DNA from: Pedobacter sp. KBS0701
GTDB lineage: Bacteria > Bacteroidota > Bacteroidia > Sphingobacteriales > Sphingobacteriaceae
Direction of reading: 5' to 3'
Assembly: GCF_005938645.2 (NCBI RefSeq)
Contig: NZ_CP042171.1
Span: forward strand, 3,658,001-3,722,000
DNA: 64,000 nucleotides
Shown: one piece after another, positions 1 through 7,365 of the stretch
How the letters are laid out: every line of letters starts with the position of its first letter
Position numbering within the stretch: position 1 is the stretch's first letter
Position numbers and translations under genes: made by a program
Notes under the pieces: model-generated
Database searches by the model: none
Seen by the model: the letters and a program-made list of their open reading frames with translations, nothing else
Told to the model about the DNA's origin: nothing

Positions 1-1
1 T

Positions 2-481
2 TTTAAAGCTTATTGTACACGTGTTGGTGGAGGTCCTTTCCCTACTGAATTAGATAATGAAGTTGGCGAAAATTTACGCGCTTTAGGTCACGAATTTGGT
101 GCAACTACAGGCCGTGCCCGTCGTTGTGGCTGGATCGATCTTCCTGCATTAAAATATGCGATCATGTTAAACGGTGTAACCGAATTAATTATGATGAAAG
201 CTGATGTTTTAGATACTTTCGATACCATTTATGCCTGTACACATTACGAATACAATGGAGAAACGATCGATTACATGCCTTACGATATCATTTCTATTGA
301 ACCTAAACCAGTATTGAAAGCAATTGATGGTTGGGCTACTGATGTAACTAAAATTACTTCTGTAGATGAAATCCCGGCTAAATTGACTGACTACATTGCG
401 TTCTTGGAAAAAGAACTGGAAGTGCCAATTAAGTTCCTTTCTGTAGGACCAGATAGAGCACAAACTTTAGCTTTACGTTAG
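2..481 (+). CDS. purA: Adenylosuccinate synthetase, C-terminal part (cut by window edge)
   Basis: The last 159 codons of adenylosuccinate synthetase are read in frame from base 2 to the TAA at 481. The enzyme joins IMP and aspartate using GTP, the first committed step to AMP, in the cytoplasm. The visible part carries the late-family signatures GGGPFPTE and TTGRARRCGW, the second being the IMP/GTP-binding arginine loop, and ends at the usual family C-terminus. The N-terminal GTP-binding region lies outside the window. A hairpin with a T-run follows about 150 bases downstream. Identity is confident; start and full length cannot be judged. Confidence 0.95.
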   Translation, partial: FKAYCTRVGGGPFPTELDNEVGENLRALGHEFGATTGRARRCGWIDLPALKYAIMLNGVTELIMMKADVLDTFDTIYACTHYEYNGETIDYMPYDIISIEPKPVLKAIDGWATDVTKITSVDEIPAKLTDYIAFLEKELEVPIKFLSVGPDRAQTLALR

Positions 482-494
482 AATCAGCGTCGTC

Positions 495-515
495 ACCCTG
501 CATTTATTTCAGGGT
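495..515. repeat. Small dispersed palindrome (ACCCTG/CAGGGT)
   Basis: ACCCTG and CAGGGT flank a catttattt spacer just after purA. Its wording resembles the longer palindromes at 22021-22039 and 43098-43161 (CTGAA..ATTTATTT..TTCAG), so it looks like a degraded member of the same dispersed family. Function unknown. Confidence 0.45.
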
Positions 516-600
516 CTGTTAATTTCACAAACACAATATAGATGCTGACCACGAAGTAGCTACAAGGTAATTGAAAATAGTATTTCAACTTGTAAAATAA

Positions 601-618
601 ATCCGATAGCTATCGGAT
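601..618. repeat. Perfect 18-bp palindrome
   Basis: ATCCGATAGCTATCGGAT is perfectly self-complementary. It lies between purA and the hairpin at 633. It could be a protein-binding site or part of the purA 3' untranslated region; nothing in the sequence decides between these. Confidence 0.5.
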
Positions 619-632
619 CAGCCGATATAAGA

Positions 633-661
633 AAGCAATCCATAGCGGATTGCTTTTTTCG
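633..661 (+). terminator. Rho-independent terminator downstream of purA
   Basis: Arms AAGCAATCC (633-641) and GGATTGCTT (647-655) form a perfect stem followed by a T-run. The position after purA and before the promoter of the next gene fits a transcription terminator. Confidence 0.8.
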
Positions 662-664
662 TTC

Positions 665-715
665 AAGAGTTGTCAACTTTTAATAGCAATAGCTAGAAGA
701 AAATTGACAACTCTT
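665..715. promoter_or_regulatory. 12-bp inverted repeat upstream of the toxin-antitoxin pair
   Basis: AAGAGTTGTCAA (665-676) and TTGACAACTCTT (704-715) are perfect inverted copies 27 bases apart, about 35 bases upstream of the -33 element of the antitoxin promoter. Type II antitoxins usually autoregulate by binding inverted repeats near their promoter, so an operator role is possible. The half-site spacing is long, so this is inference only. Confidence 0.4.
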
Positions 716-747
716 TGCCAATTGACATAGTAAATTGATTTCGACAG

Positions 748-779
748 TTTGTTTTCCTTCATCAATTTAGTTATTTTTG
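748..779 (+). promoter_or_regulatory. Bacteroidota-type promoter of the antitoxin gene
   Basis: TTTG at 748-751 (-33 element) and TATTTTTG at 772-779 (matching TAnnTTTG) are separated by 20 bases. This is the known primary-sigma promoter form of the phylum. The box lies 17 bases before the ATG at 797 and argues against a translation start at 749. Confidence 0.7.
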
Positions 780-796
780 AGTATAAATATCTTATA

Positions 797-1024
797 ATGG
801 CAACTATCTTAGAAAGCGAAATGCTAAATTATTTTACCCAGCTAGACGATGCCGAAAAAACTTCTGTAGTAAAAATGCTTAAAGCATTTATAAAAGGGAA
901 AAAAGAAAATTCAAACGTTACCATTGAAGCCTATAATAATGAGCTTTTAGCCGCAGAGCATGAGTTTAAAAACGGCAATTATATTTCTCATGATGAATTA
1001 TTAAATGAGATTAAAAGTTGGTAA
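797..1024 (+). CDS. Putative type II antitoxin (small protein preceding ParE/RelE-like toxin)
   Basis: A 75-residue acidic protein starting MATILESEML. It has no obvious DNA-binding motif I can name. Its second half (residues about 38-75) is charged and resembles the unstructured toxin-binding tail of small antitoxins, with a GNYISHDELL-like segment often seen beside RelE/ParE toxins. I chose the ATG at 797 because an in-frame upstream start at 749 would overlap the promoter. It overlaps the downstream toxin by 7 bases, as expected for a co-translated pair. Assignment rests mainly on size, order and overlap. Confidence 0.7.
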   Translation: MATILESEMLNYFTQLDDAEKTSVVKMLKAFIKGKKENSNVTIEAYNNELLAAEHEFKNGNYISHDELLNEIKSW

Positions 1025-1323
1025 CCAAACATCTTGAAATTGTCTGGACTAAGCAAGCCAAAAGCCAATTAAGAGAAATCTATAATTACATTAGCCAAGA
1101 ATCTGTCCAAAATGCAATAAAGGTTATAAATGATTTAATTCAAGCAGTAGAAAATATAGTTCAGTATCCTGAAAAACATAAAATTGATCAATATAAAAAA
1201 GATAACGACGGAACATATCGTGCTTTTGAAAAACATCATTTTAGGATATCTTATCGAAACGAAAATCAGATAATAAGAATATTAAGGGTTAGGCATACCA
1301 AAATGAATCCTAAAAAACATTAA
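1018..1323 (+). CDS. ParE/RelE-superfamily toxin
   Basis: A 101-residue basic protein with the layout of the RelE/ParE fold: VWTKQAKSQLREIYNYI near the N-terminus, a central helical part, then FRISYRNENQIIRILRVRHTK at the C-terminus, the family's beta-sheet core. ParE members poison gyrase and RelE members cleave mRNA on the ribosome; the sequence alone does not separate the two. TTG at 1018 is the only usable start, because a stop codon lies in frame directly upstream (1012-1014). The start lies inside the end of the antitoxin gene, so expression probably depends on translational coupling. The N-terminal antitoxin gene and shared promoter complete a two-gene module. Confidence 0.8.
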   Translation: MVTKHLEIVWTKQAKSQLREIYNYISQESVQNAIKVINDLIQAVENIVQYPEKHKIDQYKKDNDGTYRAFEKHHFRISYRNENQIIRILRVRHTKMNPKKH

Positions 1324-1389
1324 TTTTACGATACTAACCATAATTCTAAAAGATAAAAATTAATTTCTTACAATTACCATCTCTATTTT

Positions 1390-1397
1390 TACCTTTG
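1390..1397 (+). promoter_or_regulatory. -7 box directly before pabB
   Basis: TACCTTTG matches TAnnTTTG. Only 7 bases separate it from the TTG start of pabB, so the expected transcription start falls at or next to the start codon. No clear TTG -33 element is seen at the usual spacing. Confidence 0.55.
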
Positions 1398-1404
1398 CGG
1401 CAGC

Positions 1405-2661
1405 TTGAAAACCCCGCAAAACATATCCGAATTTAAACAAAAAGTATTACACTGGGCCAATCAGTTCGAGGTATGTTGTTTCTTTGATTCAAATGAATAC
1501 AAAGATGCTTATTCTGCTTACGATTTCATTATCGCTGCTGATATTCATGCAGAATTAATATGTTCTGCAGGTAATGCCTTCGATCAGCTAAAAAACTTTT
1601 ATGCTTTTCACAAACAATGGATTTTCGGCTATTTTAGCTACGATTTAAAAAACGAAATAGAAGATCTTCAATCTAATAATCCCGACGGTTTAAACTTCCC
1701 GGATTTATACTTTTTTGTTCCAAAATACCTGGTTGCTTTTAAGGATGGACAAGCTGAAGTGCTGCTTGGTAAGGAATCAGTTTTAGAAGAAATTGAATTG
1801 TTTCAACTGCAAAAAAAAGAAGAATCGGGAACTATACAGATTTCACAAAGATTATCGAAAGATCAATATATCCATAAAGTTGAAGCTTTAAGAAGTCACA
1901 TTCTGAGGGGAGACATTTATGAAGTCAATTTCTGCCAGGAGTTTTTTTCAGAAAATGCAGAAATAGAACCTGTACAAACTTTCGAGTTGCTAAATAAAAT
2001 CTCTCCTACCCCATTTGCAGGTTATGTTAAAGTTCACGGTAAATATATTTTATCCGCCACACCAGAAAGATTCCTATGCAAACGTGGCTCAAAACTTACC
2101 TCACAGCCCATTAAAGGCACGGCTAAAAGAAGTACAGTTCAGGAAGAAGATGAAGCCATAAAACTGCAGCTTAGAAGCGACATCAAAGAACAGGCTGAAA
2201 ATGTAATGATAGTTGATTTGGTACGCCACGACCTTACTAAATCAGCCATTAAGGGTTCTGTTACCGTTGATGAATTATTCGGTATCTACAGCTTCCCACA
2301 GGTCCATCAGATGATTTCTACCATTAGCTGTGAATTCAATCCAGAGATTCATTTTATCGATGCCATTAAAAATGCGTTTCCAATGGGCTCCATGACAGGT
2401 GCACCAAAAGTTAAAGCCATGAAGTTGATTGAAGAATACGAAGTGACCAAAAGGGGTATTTATTCAGGTTCTTTTGGCTGCATCAGTCCTGATGGAGATT
2501 TCGATTTCAATGTCGTTATCCGCAGCATTCTGTATAATGCGGAATCAAAATATTTGTCTTTTCAGGTTGGAGGAGCGATTACCTACCAAAGTAATGCCGC
2601 TTCAGAATATGAGGAGTGTTTGTTGAAAGCCAGTGCGATTTTGAAGGTATTGGGGAGTTAA
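1405..2661 (+). CDS. pabB: Aminodeoxychorismate synthase component I
   Basis: A 418-residue chorismate-binding enzyme that, with a glutaminase subunit, makes 4-amino-4-deoxychorismate for folate synthesis. The C-terminal two thirds carry the family motifs in order: FAGYVKVHGKYILSATPERFL, PIKGTAKR, FPMGSMTGAPKVKAMKLI and GIYSGSFG. The lysine in PIKGT is typical of PabB and argues against anthranilate synthase TrpE, which has alanine there. The start is TTG at 1405; no ATG exists in frame for more than 200 codons and a stop lies at 1354. Neither pabA nor pabC is in the window, and there is no glutaminase fusion. A short N-terminal lobe is normal for Bacteroidota members. Confidence 0.88.
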   Translation: MKTPQNISEFKQKVLHWANQFEVCCFFDSNEYKDAYSAYDFIIAADIHAELICSAGNAFDQLKNFYAFHKQWIFGYFSYDLKNEIEDLQSNNPDGLNFPDLYFFVPKYLVAFKDGQAEVLLGKESVLEEIELFQLQKKEESGTIQISQRLSKDQYIHKVEALRSHILRGDIYEVNFCQEFFSENAEIEPVQTFELLNKISPTPFAGYVKVHGKYILSATPERFLCKRGSKLTSQPIKGTAKRSTVQEEDEAIKLQLRSDIKEQAENVMIVDLVRHDLTKSAIKGSVTVDELFGIYSFPQVHQMISTISCEFNPEIHFIDAIKNAFPMGSMTGAPKVKAMKLIEEYEVTKRGIYSGSFGCISPDGDFDFNVVIRSILYNAESKYLSFQVGGAITYQSNAASEYEECLLKASAILKVLGS

Positions 2662-2700
2662 TTGGTTCAGTGGTCATTAGTTCATTTGTCCTCAGCAATC

Positions 2701-2807
2701 CATCATCTCAAACTGAAACGCAGTGAAATGGAGAGATCTATCTATCCAGATTTAGCTTCGCTGAGCCTTCGGGTTCTAGACTGCATTGCACCCCGCTCGA
2801 AATGATT
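2701..2807. repeat. Dispersed imperfect palindrome, family A copy 1
   Basis: About 107 bases running from CATCATCTCAAACTG to GCTCGAAATGATTG. It is clearly related to the copy at 50604-50711: both share ACGCAGTG, GGAGAGATCT, GATTTAGCTTCGCTGAG and GCTCGAAATGA in the same order. The outer ends are roughly complementary. It lies between pabB and the IS110 element. The preceding bases 2672-2687 share the word TGGTCATTAGTTCATT with 17577-17592. Confidence 0.75.
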
Positions 2808-2826
2808 GTTATGATAAAAACAAATT

Positions 2827-3849
2827 TTAAGCAGCTATTTTATAGTTATTTTTATAGCTGGCTTGATTTTTTATAACAGCAGCAACTCTTAATGCTATCT
2901 TGTTTCTAACGGCATTAATTATGCTCATGCTGTGCTTCCCTTCATCCTTTTTTCTATTGTAATATGTTTTGAATTCCTGATTATGTTGAATCAAAGATAA
3001 TGCACACATATGCAGCAATCTTTTAAGCTCTTTATTGGCCATCCGGTGTACTCTTGTTTTACCTTTGATACTTATACCACTGCTGTGTTCAAATGGTACA
3101 ACCCCTGCATAACAGGCCAGTTCTTTTCCGCTGGGGCGCCCTGCAAAATTTCCAGTGCAGCCAATCAGGTATACTGCGGTAACATGTCCTATCCCAGGGA
3201 TACTGAGCAATAGTTTGTAGTTCTGCTTGAAACCCTGGTTTCCTGTGATAATTTTTTTGATCTGATCTTCGAGGTTCCTGATTGACTTTGCGATACCCTC
3301 AATTGCATTTTTAAGTGCTTTTTCAATCAGTTTCTGATGTTCTTTACCATTGACATTGCCAAGTTCTTTTACCGAAACGCTAATGCCGGACCTTTGTTTG
3401 AGCAGCTTTGTCCTCGCTGATATCAGATCTTTCAGGAGCATCAGTTCGGGATCCAGGGCAGCTGTAGCCTTTAGGTCATCCGCTTCCTTAAAGGCATAGT
3501 TGCATAAACGGATACTGTCTATTTTATCATTTTTGCCCCTTGCTATCCCAAAACTCCATTTGATATGGGCGGCATTGCCAATATGGATGGGCAGATTTCT
3601 GTTGCTGCAGAAAGTCCATATTAAACGATGATAGATCCCCGTATTTTCCATGACAACCAGGGAGTCCCCATTGAATGTGGTTTTCTGAGATTTCAACCAC
3701 TTCTCAAATAGCTTTATACCTGGAGCGGTGTTATCAAACCGTGCGGTGGCTATTTCCTGTTTTACATGGTTCACAACGGCCATTAATGCAACATCGAAGT
3801 GCGGTTTGGAAATATCAATACCGATAAAAAATTTTGTAGTGGCAATCAT
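2827..3849 (-). CDS. IS110-family transposase (DEDD recombinase)
   Basis: A 340-residue protein with both IS110 domains. The N-terminal RuvC-like domain shows GIDISKPHFDV (D12), VVMENTG (E68) and RGKNDKIDS (D108, D111), the DEDD set. A helical middle is followed by the C-terminal Transposase_20 domain with a helix-hairpin-helix SIPGIGHVTA (about 216-225) and AGVVPFEHSSG, whose serine (about 256-257) is the predicted nucleophile. The frame is complete and all expected catalytic residues are present, so the enzyme is probably functional. The recombinase of this family is guided by an RNA encoded in the element's non-coding end; here the only long non-coding flank is upstream (3850-4030). Confidence 0.93.
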   Translation of the reverse strand: MIATTKFFIGIDISKPHFDVALMAVVNHVKQEIATARFDNTAPGIKLFEKWLKSQKTTFNGDSLVVMENTGIYHRLIWTFCSNRNLPIHIGNAAHIKWSFGIARGKNDKIDSIRLCNYAFKEADDLKATAALDPELMLLKDLISARTKLLKQRSGISVSVKELGNVNGKEHQKLIEKALKNAIEGIAKSIRNLEDQIKKIITGNQGFKQNYKLLLSIPGIGHVTAVYLIGCTGNFAGRPSGKELACYAGVVPFEHSSGISIKGKTRVHRMANKELKRLLHMCALSLIQHNQEFKTYYNRKKDEGKHSMSIINAVRNKIALRVAAVIKNQASYKNNYKIAA

Positions 3850-4030
3850 CCTGCTATTTTTTATGTTTGTAATGGTTACCTAAGTTTTACCCCATCGATC
3901 CTAGTCCTTAATAATGGGTATTACCCTAATTGTTATCTGGTCACTAAGGGAAAAAACGGTAACGGATTGAATCATTTCATAGGCATAAAAACCTTGACGA
4001 ATTTTAATGTGCCGCTACCGTTTTAGGTAA
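3850..4030 (-). ncRNA. Candidate bridge RNA region of the IS110 element
   Basis: About 180 non-coding bases precede the transposase start on its own strand. They contain a 13-bp inverted repeat with one mismatch (3953-3965 and 4012-4024, loop 46 bases) and a short perfect hairpin GGGTA-t-TACCC (3916-3926). In IS110-group elements such as IS621, this region encodes the bridge RNA that pairs with target and donor DNA. Length and position fit. The RNA itself, its loops and its boundaries are inferred, not seen. Confidence 0.5.
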
Positions 4031-4129
4031 TCTGATTTATAATTTAAGCAAAGTAAGTACTTGGTATCTTTAAATAAAATATCAAAACAAATCTAAAGGA
4101 CGGTACTTTAAAGTGGGACTAAACAAAAA

Positions 4130-4166
4130 AGGTGGAAAATTCTGCATCATGCAAAACCTTCCACCT
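4130..4166 (-). terminator. Hairpin downstream of the M48 protease gene
   Basis: AGGTGGAA (4130-4137) and TTCCACCT (4159-4166) form a stem with an inner TGCAT/ATGCA pairing. On the minus strand it is followed by a T-rich run (the A-run at 4124-4129), fitting a terminator for the minus-strand gene ending at 4188. Confidence 0.6.
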
Positions 4167-4187
4167 CATTACCTTCAGCCTTCTACC

Positions 4188-4994
4188 TTATTTCTTATAG
4201 TACTGTTGCGCTTCAGGTAAATATTTTTGGATCTGCGCAATACGGGTTGCATCACTTGGGTGAGTACTCAAAAATTCGGCTGGTTTTTGTGCGCCAGCAG
4301 ATGCAGCTGACATTCTGTTCCAGAAACTGGTCGCATTTTGTGGATTATATCCGGCCATGGCCATAAAAATCAGGCCCAGACGATCGGCTTCCAACTCCTG
4401 GTTGCGGCTGAATTTTAACATTGCAACTGGTGTACCAACTCCATATAATGTATTAAAAATAGACTGCGTTTTAGGGTTTTTAGATAAAGCAACTCCCGCT
4501 GCTGCGCCAACACCCTGTGCAACCATTTCCTGCGACATACGCTCAGCTGAGTGACCCGCAATGGCATGCGCAATCTCGTGCCCCATTACTGTTGCTAAAC
4601 CAGCGTCATCCTGAGTAACAGGCAAAATACCCGTATAAACTACAATCTTGCCTCCTGGCATACACCAGGCATTTTTTTCATTGTTCTGTACCACATTAAC
4701 TTCCCATTGATAATCAGCAATCAGATTACCGTAGTTATTGCTGTTCATATACGATTTTACAGCGGTAATTAACCTGCTTCCAACCGTTTTCACTTTTAAG
4801 GCCTGGGCATTCGAAGCGGGTAAAACAGTAGATTTATTTTCTGTTAAAAAGGTACTATAGGCCTGGAATGCCATTGGCAAAACCTGATCGTTACTAACTA
4901 AATCAAATCGACTACGGCCTGTTAAAGGGACGGTAGAACATGAGTTAAATAATAATATTCCAGCAACACTTGCTGTTAAAAATAACTTTTTCAT
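4188..4994 (-). CDS. M48-family zinc metalloprotease lipoprotein
   Basis: A 268-residue periplasmic protease. The N-terminus is a lipoprotein signal with lipobox LFNSC (Cys19), so the protein should be anchored to a membrane facing the periplasm. The zinc site is HEIAH (His139, Glu140, His143) with the third ligand Glu202 in NQELEADRLG, the classical M48 arrangement. The nearest known relatives are the LoiP/YcaL/BepA-type proteases that act in outer-membrane quality control, but this protein lacks the TPR domain of BepA. It stands alone on the minus strand with its own terminator. Substrates cannot be told. Confidence 0.88.
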   Translation of the reverse strand: MKKLFLTASVAGILLFNSCSTVPLTGRSRFDLVSNDQVLPMAFQAYSTFLTENKSTVLPASNAQALKVKTVGSRLITAVKSYMNSNNYGNLIADYQWEVNVVQNNEKNAWCMPGGKIVVYTGILPVTQDDAGLATVMGHEIAHAIAGHSAERMSQEMVAQGVGAAAGVALSKNPKTQSIFNTLYGVGTPVAMLKFSRNQELEADRLGLIFMAMAGYNPQNATSFWNRMSAASAGAQKPAEFLSTHPSDATRIAQIQKYLPEAQQYYKK

Positions 4995-5096
4995 AAACGC
5001 GATTTTAAATGATTAGTAATACTTATAGGTTATAGGCAAAGCCGATGATTAAACAGTAAGCCTATAAATAAGTTTTAAAGAAATGTGTTTTGTTAA

Positions 5097-5744
5097 TTAA
5101 TTAGTTTTCTTCCTAAACAAATACACCTTAGATTCCTTGCCCTTCAGCAATCTTTCGAGATTTTTTTGGTGAGTAACTAAGATTAAAATACAAACGACCA
5201 TACCATAAAGCACTTCAGATTTGATAGATACCTGAAACAAGAAAACCACACTTAGGGGAAAAGTAAATCCCGCGCAAATGGAGCTTAATGAAACATATTT
5301 AGTTAACAGTAATACCACCACAAAAACCAGAACGCAAAGCATAGATGCTTCGAAGTTAACTGCCAAAATCATTCCAAAAAGTGTAGCAACACCTTTACCC
5401 CCTCTAAAACCGGCAAAAACAGGGAATAAATGTCCCATTACCGCGGTTACTCCCAAGGCGAGCTGGTAATTAACAAAAACAACTGAATTTTGTGGTCCGG
5501 TTACCGACATGCCGATCAGATAGGCCAGATTGGTTGCAGTATAGCCTTTTGCAATATCGATGATCATTACTGCAATTCCGGCTTTTTTGCCCAGTACCCT
5601 AAAGGTATTGGTTGCGCCAGCATTGCCACTTCCGTATTCTCTTACATCAACCCCATAAAAGGCCTGACCAAGCCATACAGCTGTTGGTATAGATCCGAAA
5701 AGGTAAGCAATTAATAAAGCGCTGAGAGAATAAACCGTAACCAT
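5097..5744 (-). CDS. plsY: Glycerol-3-phosphate acyltransferase (acyl-phosphate dependent)
   Basis: A 215-residue integral membrane enzyme that transfers an acyl group from acyl-phosphate to glycerol-3-phosphate, the first step of phospholipid synthesis. The three conserved cytoplasmic motifs are present: GSIPTAVWLG near the N-terminus, SGNAGATNTFRVLGKKAG, and GHLFPVFAGFRGGKGVAT. Several long hydrophobic segments fit the multi-pass topology. Length is typical. It follows nadC on the minus strand with a 49-base gap, so the two may be co-transcribed. Confidence 0.95.
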   Translation of the reverse strand: MVTVYSLSALLIAYLFGSIPTAVWLGQAFYGVDVREYGSGNAGATNTFRVLGKKAGIAVMIIDIAKGYTATNLAYLIGMSVTGPQNSVVFVNYQLALGVTAVMGHLFPVFAGFRGGKGVATLFGMILAVNFEASMLCVLVFVVVLLLTKYVSLSSICAGFTFPLSVVFLFQVSIKSEVLYGMVVCILILVTHQKNLERLLKGKESKVYLFRKKTN

Positions 5745-5793
5745 AGCCTACAATGATACAAAAAATAAGCTTTTAATTTTATAGCAAATCACT

Positions 5794-6657
5794 TTAGTAT
5801 GCTTTTAAACTCATATCCAGGCTTCTCACAGAATGTGTAAGCGCGCCCATCGAAATAAAATCTACTCCACAAGCTGCATATTCAGTAACGTTCTCTTCGG
5901 TAATTCCTCCGGAAGCCTCTGTAATAAATTTCCCGTTAATTAATGCAACGGCAGTCCTTAAGTTTTCAAAAGTAAAATTATCAAGCATAATACGGTCTAC
6001 ACCACCAATAGCTAAAACCTGCGATAACTCCTCCAGGTTCCTAACCTCAATTTCGATCTGAAGTGGTTTATCCTGACTGATAAGATATTTTTGCGCAGCA
6101 GTAATGGCATTTGAAATCCCCCCGGCATAATCTACATGATTATCCTTGATTAAGATCATATCATATAAACCAATGCGGTGATTTACACCTCCACCAATCC
6201 TAACTGCCCATTTTTCTAAATAACGCAAGCCAGGAGTAGTTTTACGGGTATCTAAAATCCTGGTTTTAGTCGTTTTTAACAGTGAAACAATACGATGGGT
6301 TTTAGTAGCAATGCCACTCATACGCTGCATGCAGTTTAAAACCAATCGTTCTGCAATTAAAATAGAATGCGTACTTCCGGCAACGGTTAAAGCAATATCG
6401 CCTACTTTTACAGCTGTACCATCCTGCAATAATACTTCAACTTTCAAGCCAGCATCAACTTCCTTAAAAATCTCGATTGCCAATTCAATTCCCGCTAAAA
6501 TACCATCTTCTTTGATAATCAGTTTTGCTTTTCCCTGTGTTCCTGGCGGAATTGTTGAAAGTGAAGTATGATCTCCATCACCAACATCTTCGGTAAGGGC
6601 ATTTTTTATGAATTGATGTATAAGTTGAGTATCCAAAATATAGGTTTTATGCCGCAA
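5794..6657 (-). CDS. nadC: Nicotinate-nucleotide pyrophosphorylase (carboxylating)
   Basis: A 287-residue quinolinate phosphoribosyltransferase, which turns quinolinate and PRPP into nicotinate mononucleotide in de novo NAD synthesis. Visible signatures are EDVGDGDHTS near the N-terminus, TRKTTPGLRYLEKWAVRIGG (substrate-binding arginine/lysine stretch), HRIGLYDMILIKDNH, EVRNLEE, DRIMLDNF and the C-terminal EASGGI. Length is normal. It lies between a DUF4783 gene upstream and plsY downstream on the minus strand; nadA and nadB are not in the window. Confidence 0.96.
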   Translation of the reverse strand: MRHKTYILDTQLIHQFIKNALTEDVGDGDHTSLSTIPPGTQGKAKLIIKEDGILAGIELAIEIFKEVDAGLKVEVLLQDGTAVKVGDIALTVAGSTHSILIAERLVLNCMQRMSGIATKTHRIVSLLKTTKTRILDTRKTTPGLRYLEKWAVRIGGGVNHRIGLYDMILIKDNHVDYAGGISNAITAAQKYLISQDKPLQIEIEVRNLEELSQVLAIGGVDRIMLDNFTFENLRTAVALINGKFITEASGGITEENVTEYAACGVDFISMGALTHSVRSLDMSLKAY

Positions 6658-6794
6658 AAATAAGAATTATTTATTAGCAGGCAATTTCCTGAAAGGTTAA
6701 AGTGATTTGCTAACTTCAGAGGCACTAACCTCCACGACTTACAAAGTTGGCGAGACATAACAGAGTCAGAACTTCGTAAGTACTGACTGGCCAA

Positions 6795-7193
6795 TTAATC
6801 CTTGGCAGGTTCTATCCTTAATTCAGTAATCGAAAAGTTGGTATTGAATTTTTTCATGGTAATAGAAATCCTGAAGGTTTCTTTAGCAGTGCTTAAAATA
6901 ATTACGCCAAAACGATAATTTGGATTTGTATTAATTTTATGAAAAATACTTGTTTTTACCGGAGGGTGTTTAATAAAAAAATCTCTCAAAATCTGTTCAC
7001 CCTGTGCTTTTGAGTATACATCTTCCTCATCAACAATGATAAGTTCGATAGTTGAGGCGAAATTTTTAGCAATTTCTTTTGAGTTACCAGCTTTAAAATA
7101 CGAGGATAAATCATCAATTATATCTGCCTGGATGGCTGTAGGGTAATATAATGATGACAAACTAATAACGAGTAAAAATAAGCTCCGGATCAT
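6795..7193 (-). CDS. DUF4783 family secreted protein
   Basis: A 132-residue protein with an N-terminal signal peptide (about residues 1-23, ending near IQA) and a single small domain. The pattern DDLSSYFKAGNSKEIAKNFA, a central EGEQ-like turn (KAQGEQILRDFF) and a beta-rich end match the DUF4783 family of Bacteroidota, whose fold resembles the NTF2/SnoaL cone. No catalytic residues can be named. It is commonly found upstream of nadC in this phylum, as here (137-base gap). Function unknown. Confidence 0.7.
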   Translation of the reverse strand: MIRSLFLLVISLSSLYYPTAIQADIIDDLSSYFKAGNSKEIAKNFASTIELIIVDEEDVYSKAQGEQILRDFFIKHPPVKTSIFHKINTNPNYRFGVIILSTAKETFRISITMKKFNTNFSITELRIEPAKD

Positions 7194-7284
7194 TTCTGTA
7201 TTTTATACAGAACCCTATAGCTAAAATTATGCCATTAGCATATCAAAAAAAGGATTTCTTCATTTATATAAGCACCAATAAAGT

Positions 7285-7292
7285 TATATTTG
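7285..7292 (+). promoter_or_regulatory. -7 box of the gpmI promoter
   Basis: TATATTTG matches TAnnTTTG, 73 bases upstream of the gpmI ATG. No convincing TTG at the -33 position. Confidence 0.5.
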
Positions 7293-7365
7293 CCATATAA
7301 ACAAAACACTAAACATGTTATACATGAAAATGTTTTGATTTTAATCAATAAATTTTACAATAAAA

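Larger units (their letters stand above)
2827..4030 (-). mobile_element. IS110-family insertion sequence (ends approximate)
   Basis: This covers the transposase gene and its structured 5' flank up to the inverted repeat arm ending at 4024. IS110 elements lack classical terminal inverted repeats, so I cannot fix the ends from one copy. It sits between pabB and an oppositely oriented M48 protease gene and does not visibly interrupt a reading frame. A dispersed palindrome (2701-2807) lies directly beyond the 3' end of the transposase gene. Confidence 0.7.

Noticed and set aside
3799..4026. Open frame over the IS110 5' flank on the plus strand
   Set aside because: It overlaps the transposase start in antisense and covers inverted repeats; the translation resembles no protein.
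2662..4187. Possible prophage or larger mobile island around the IS
   Set aside because: Flanking genes on both sides are ordinary chromosomal genes and no integrase, tRNA target or phage gene is seen.
6606..6794. 62-residue minus-strand frame between nadC and the DUF4783 gene
   Set aside because: It overlaps the nadC start, and its translation has no family likeness; the bases contain short palindromic words instead.
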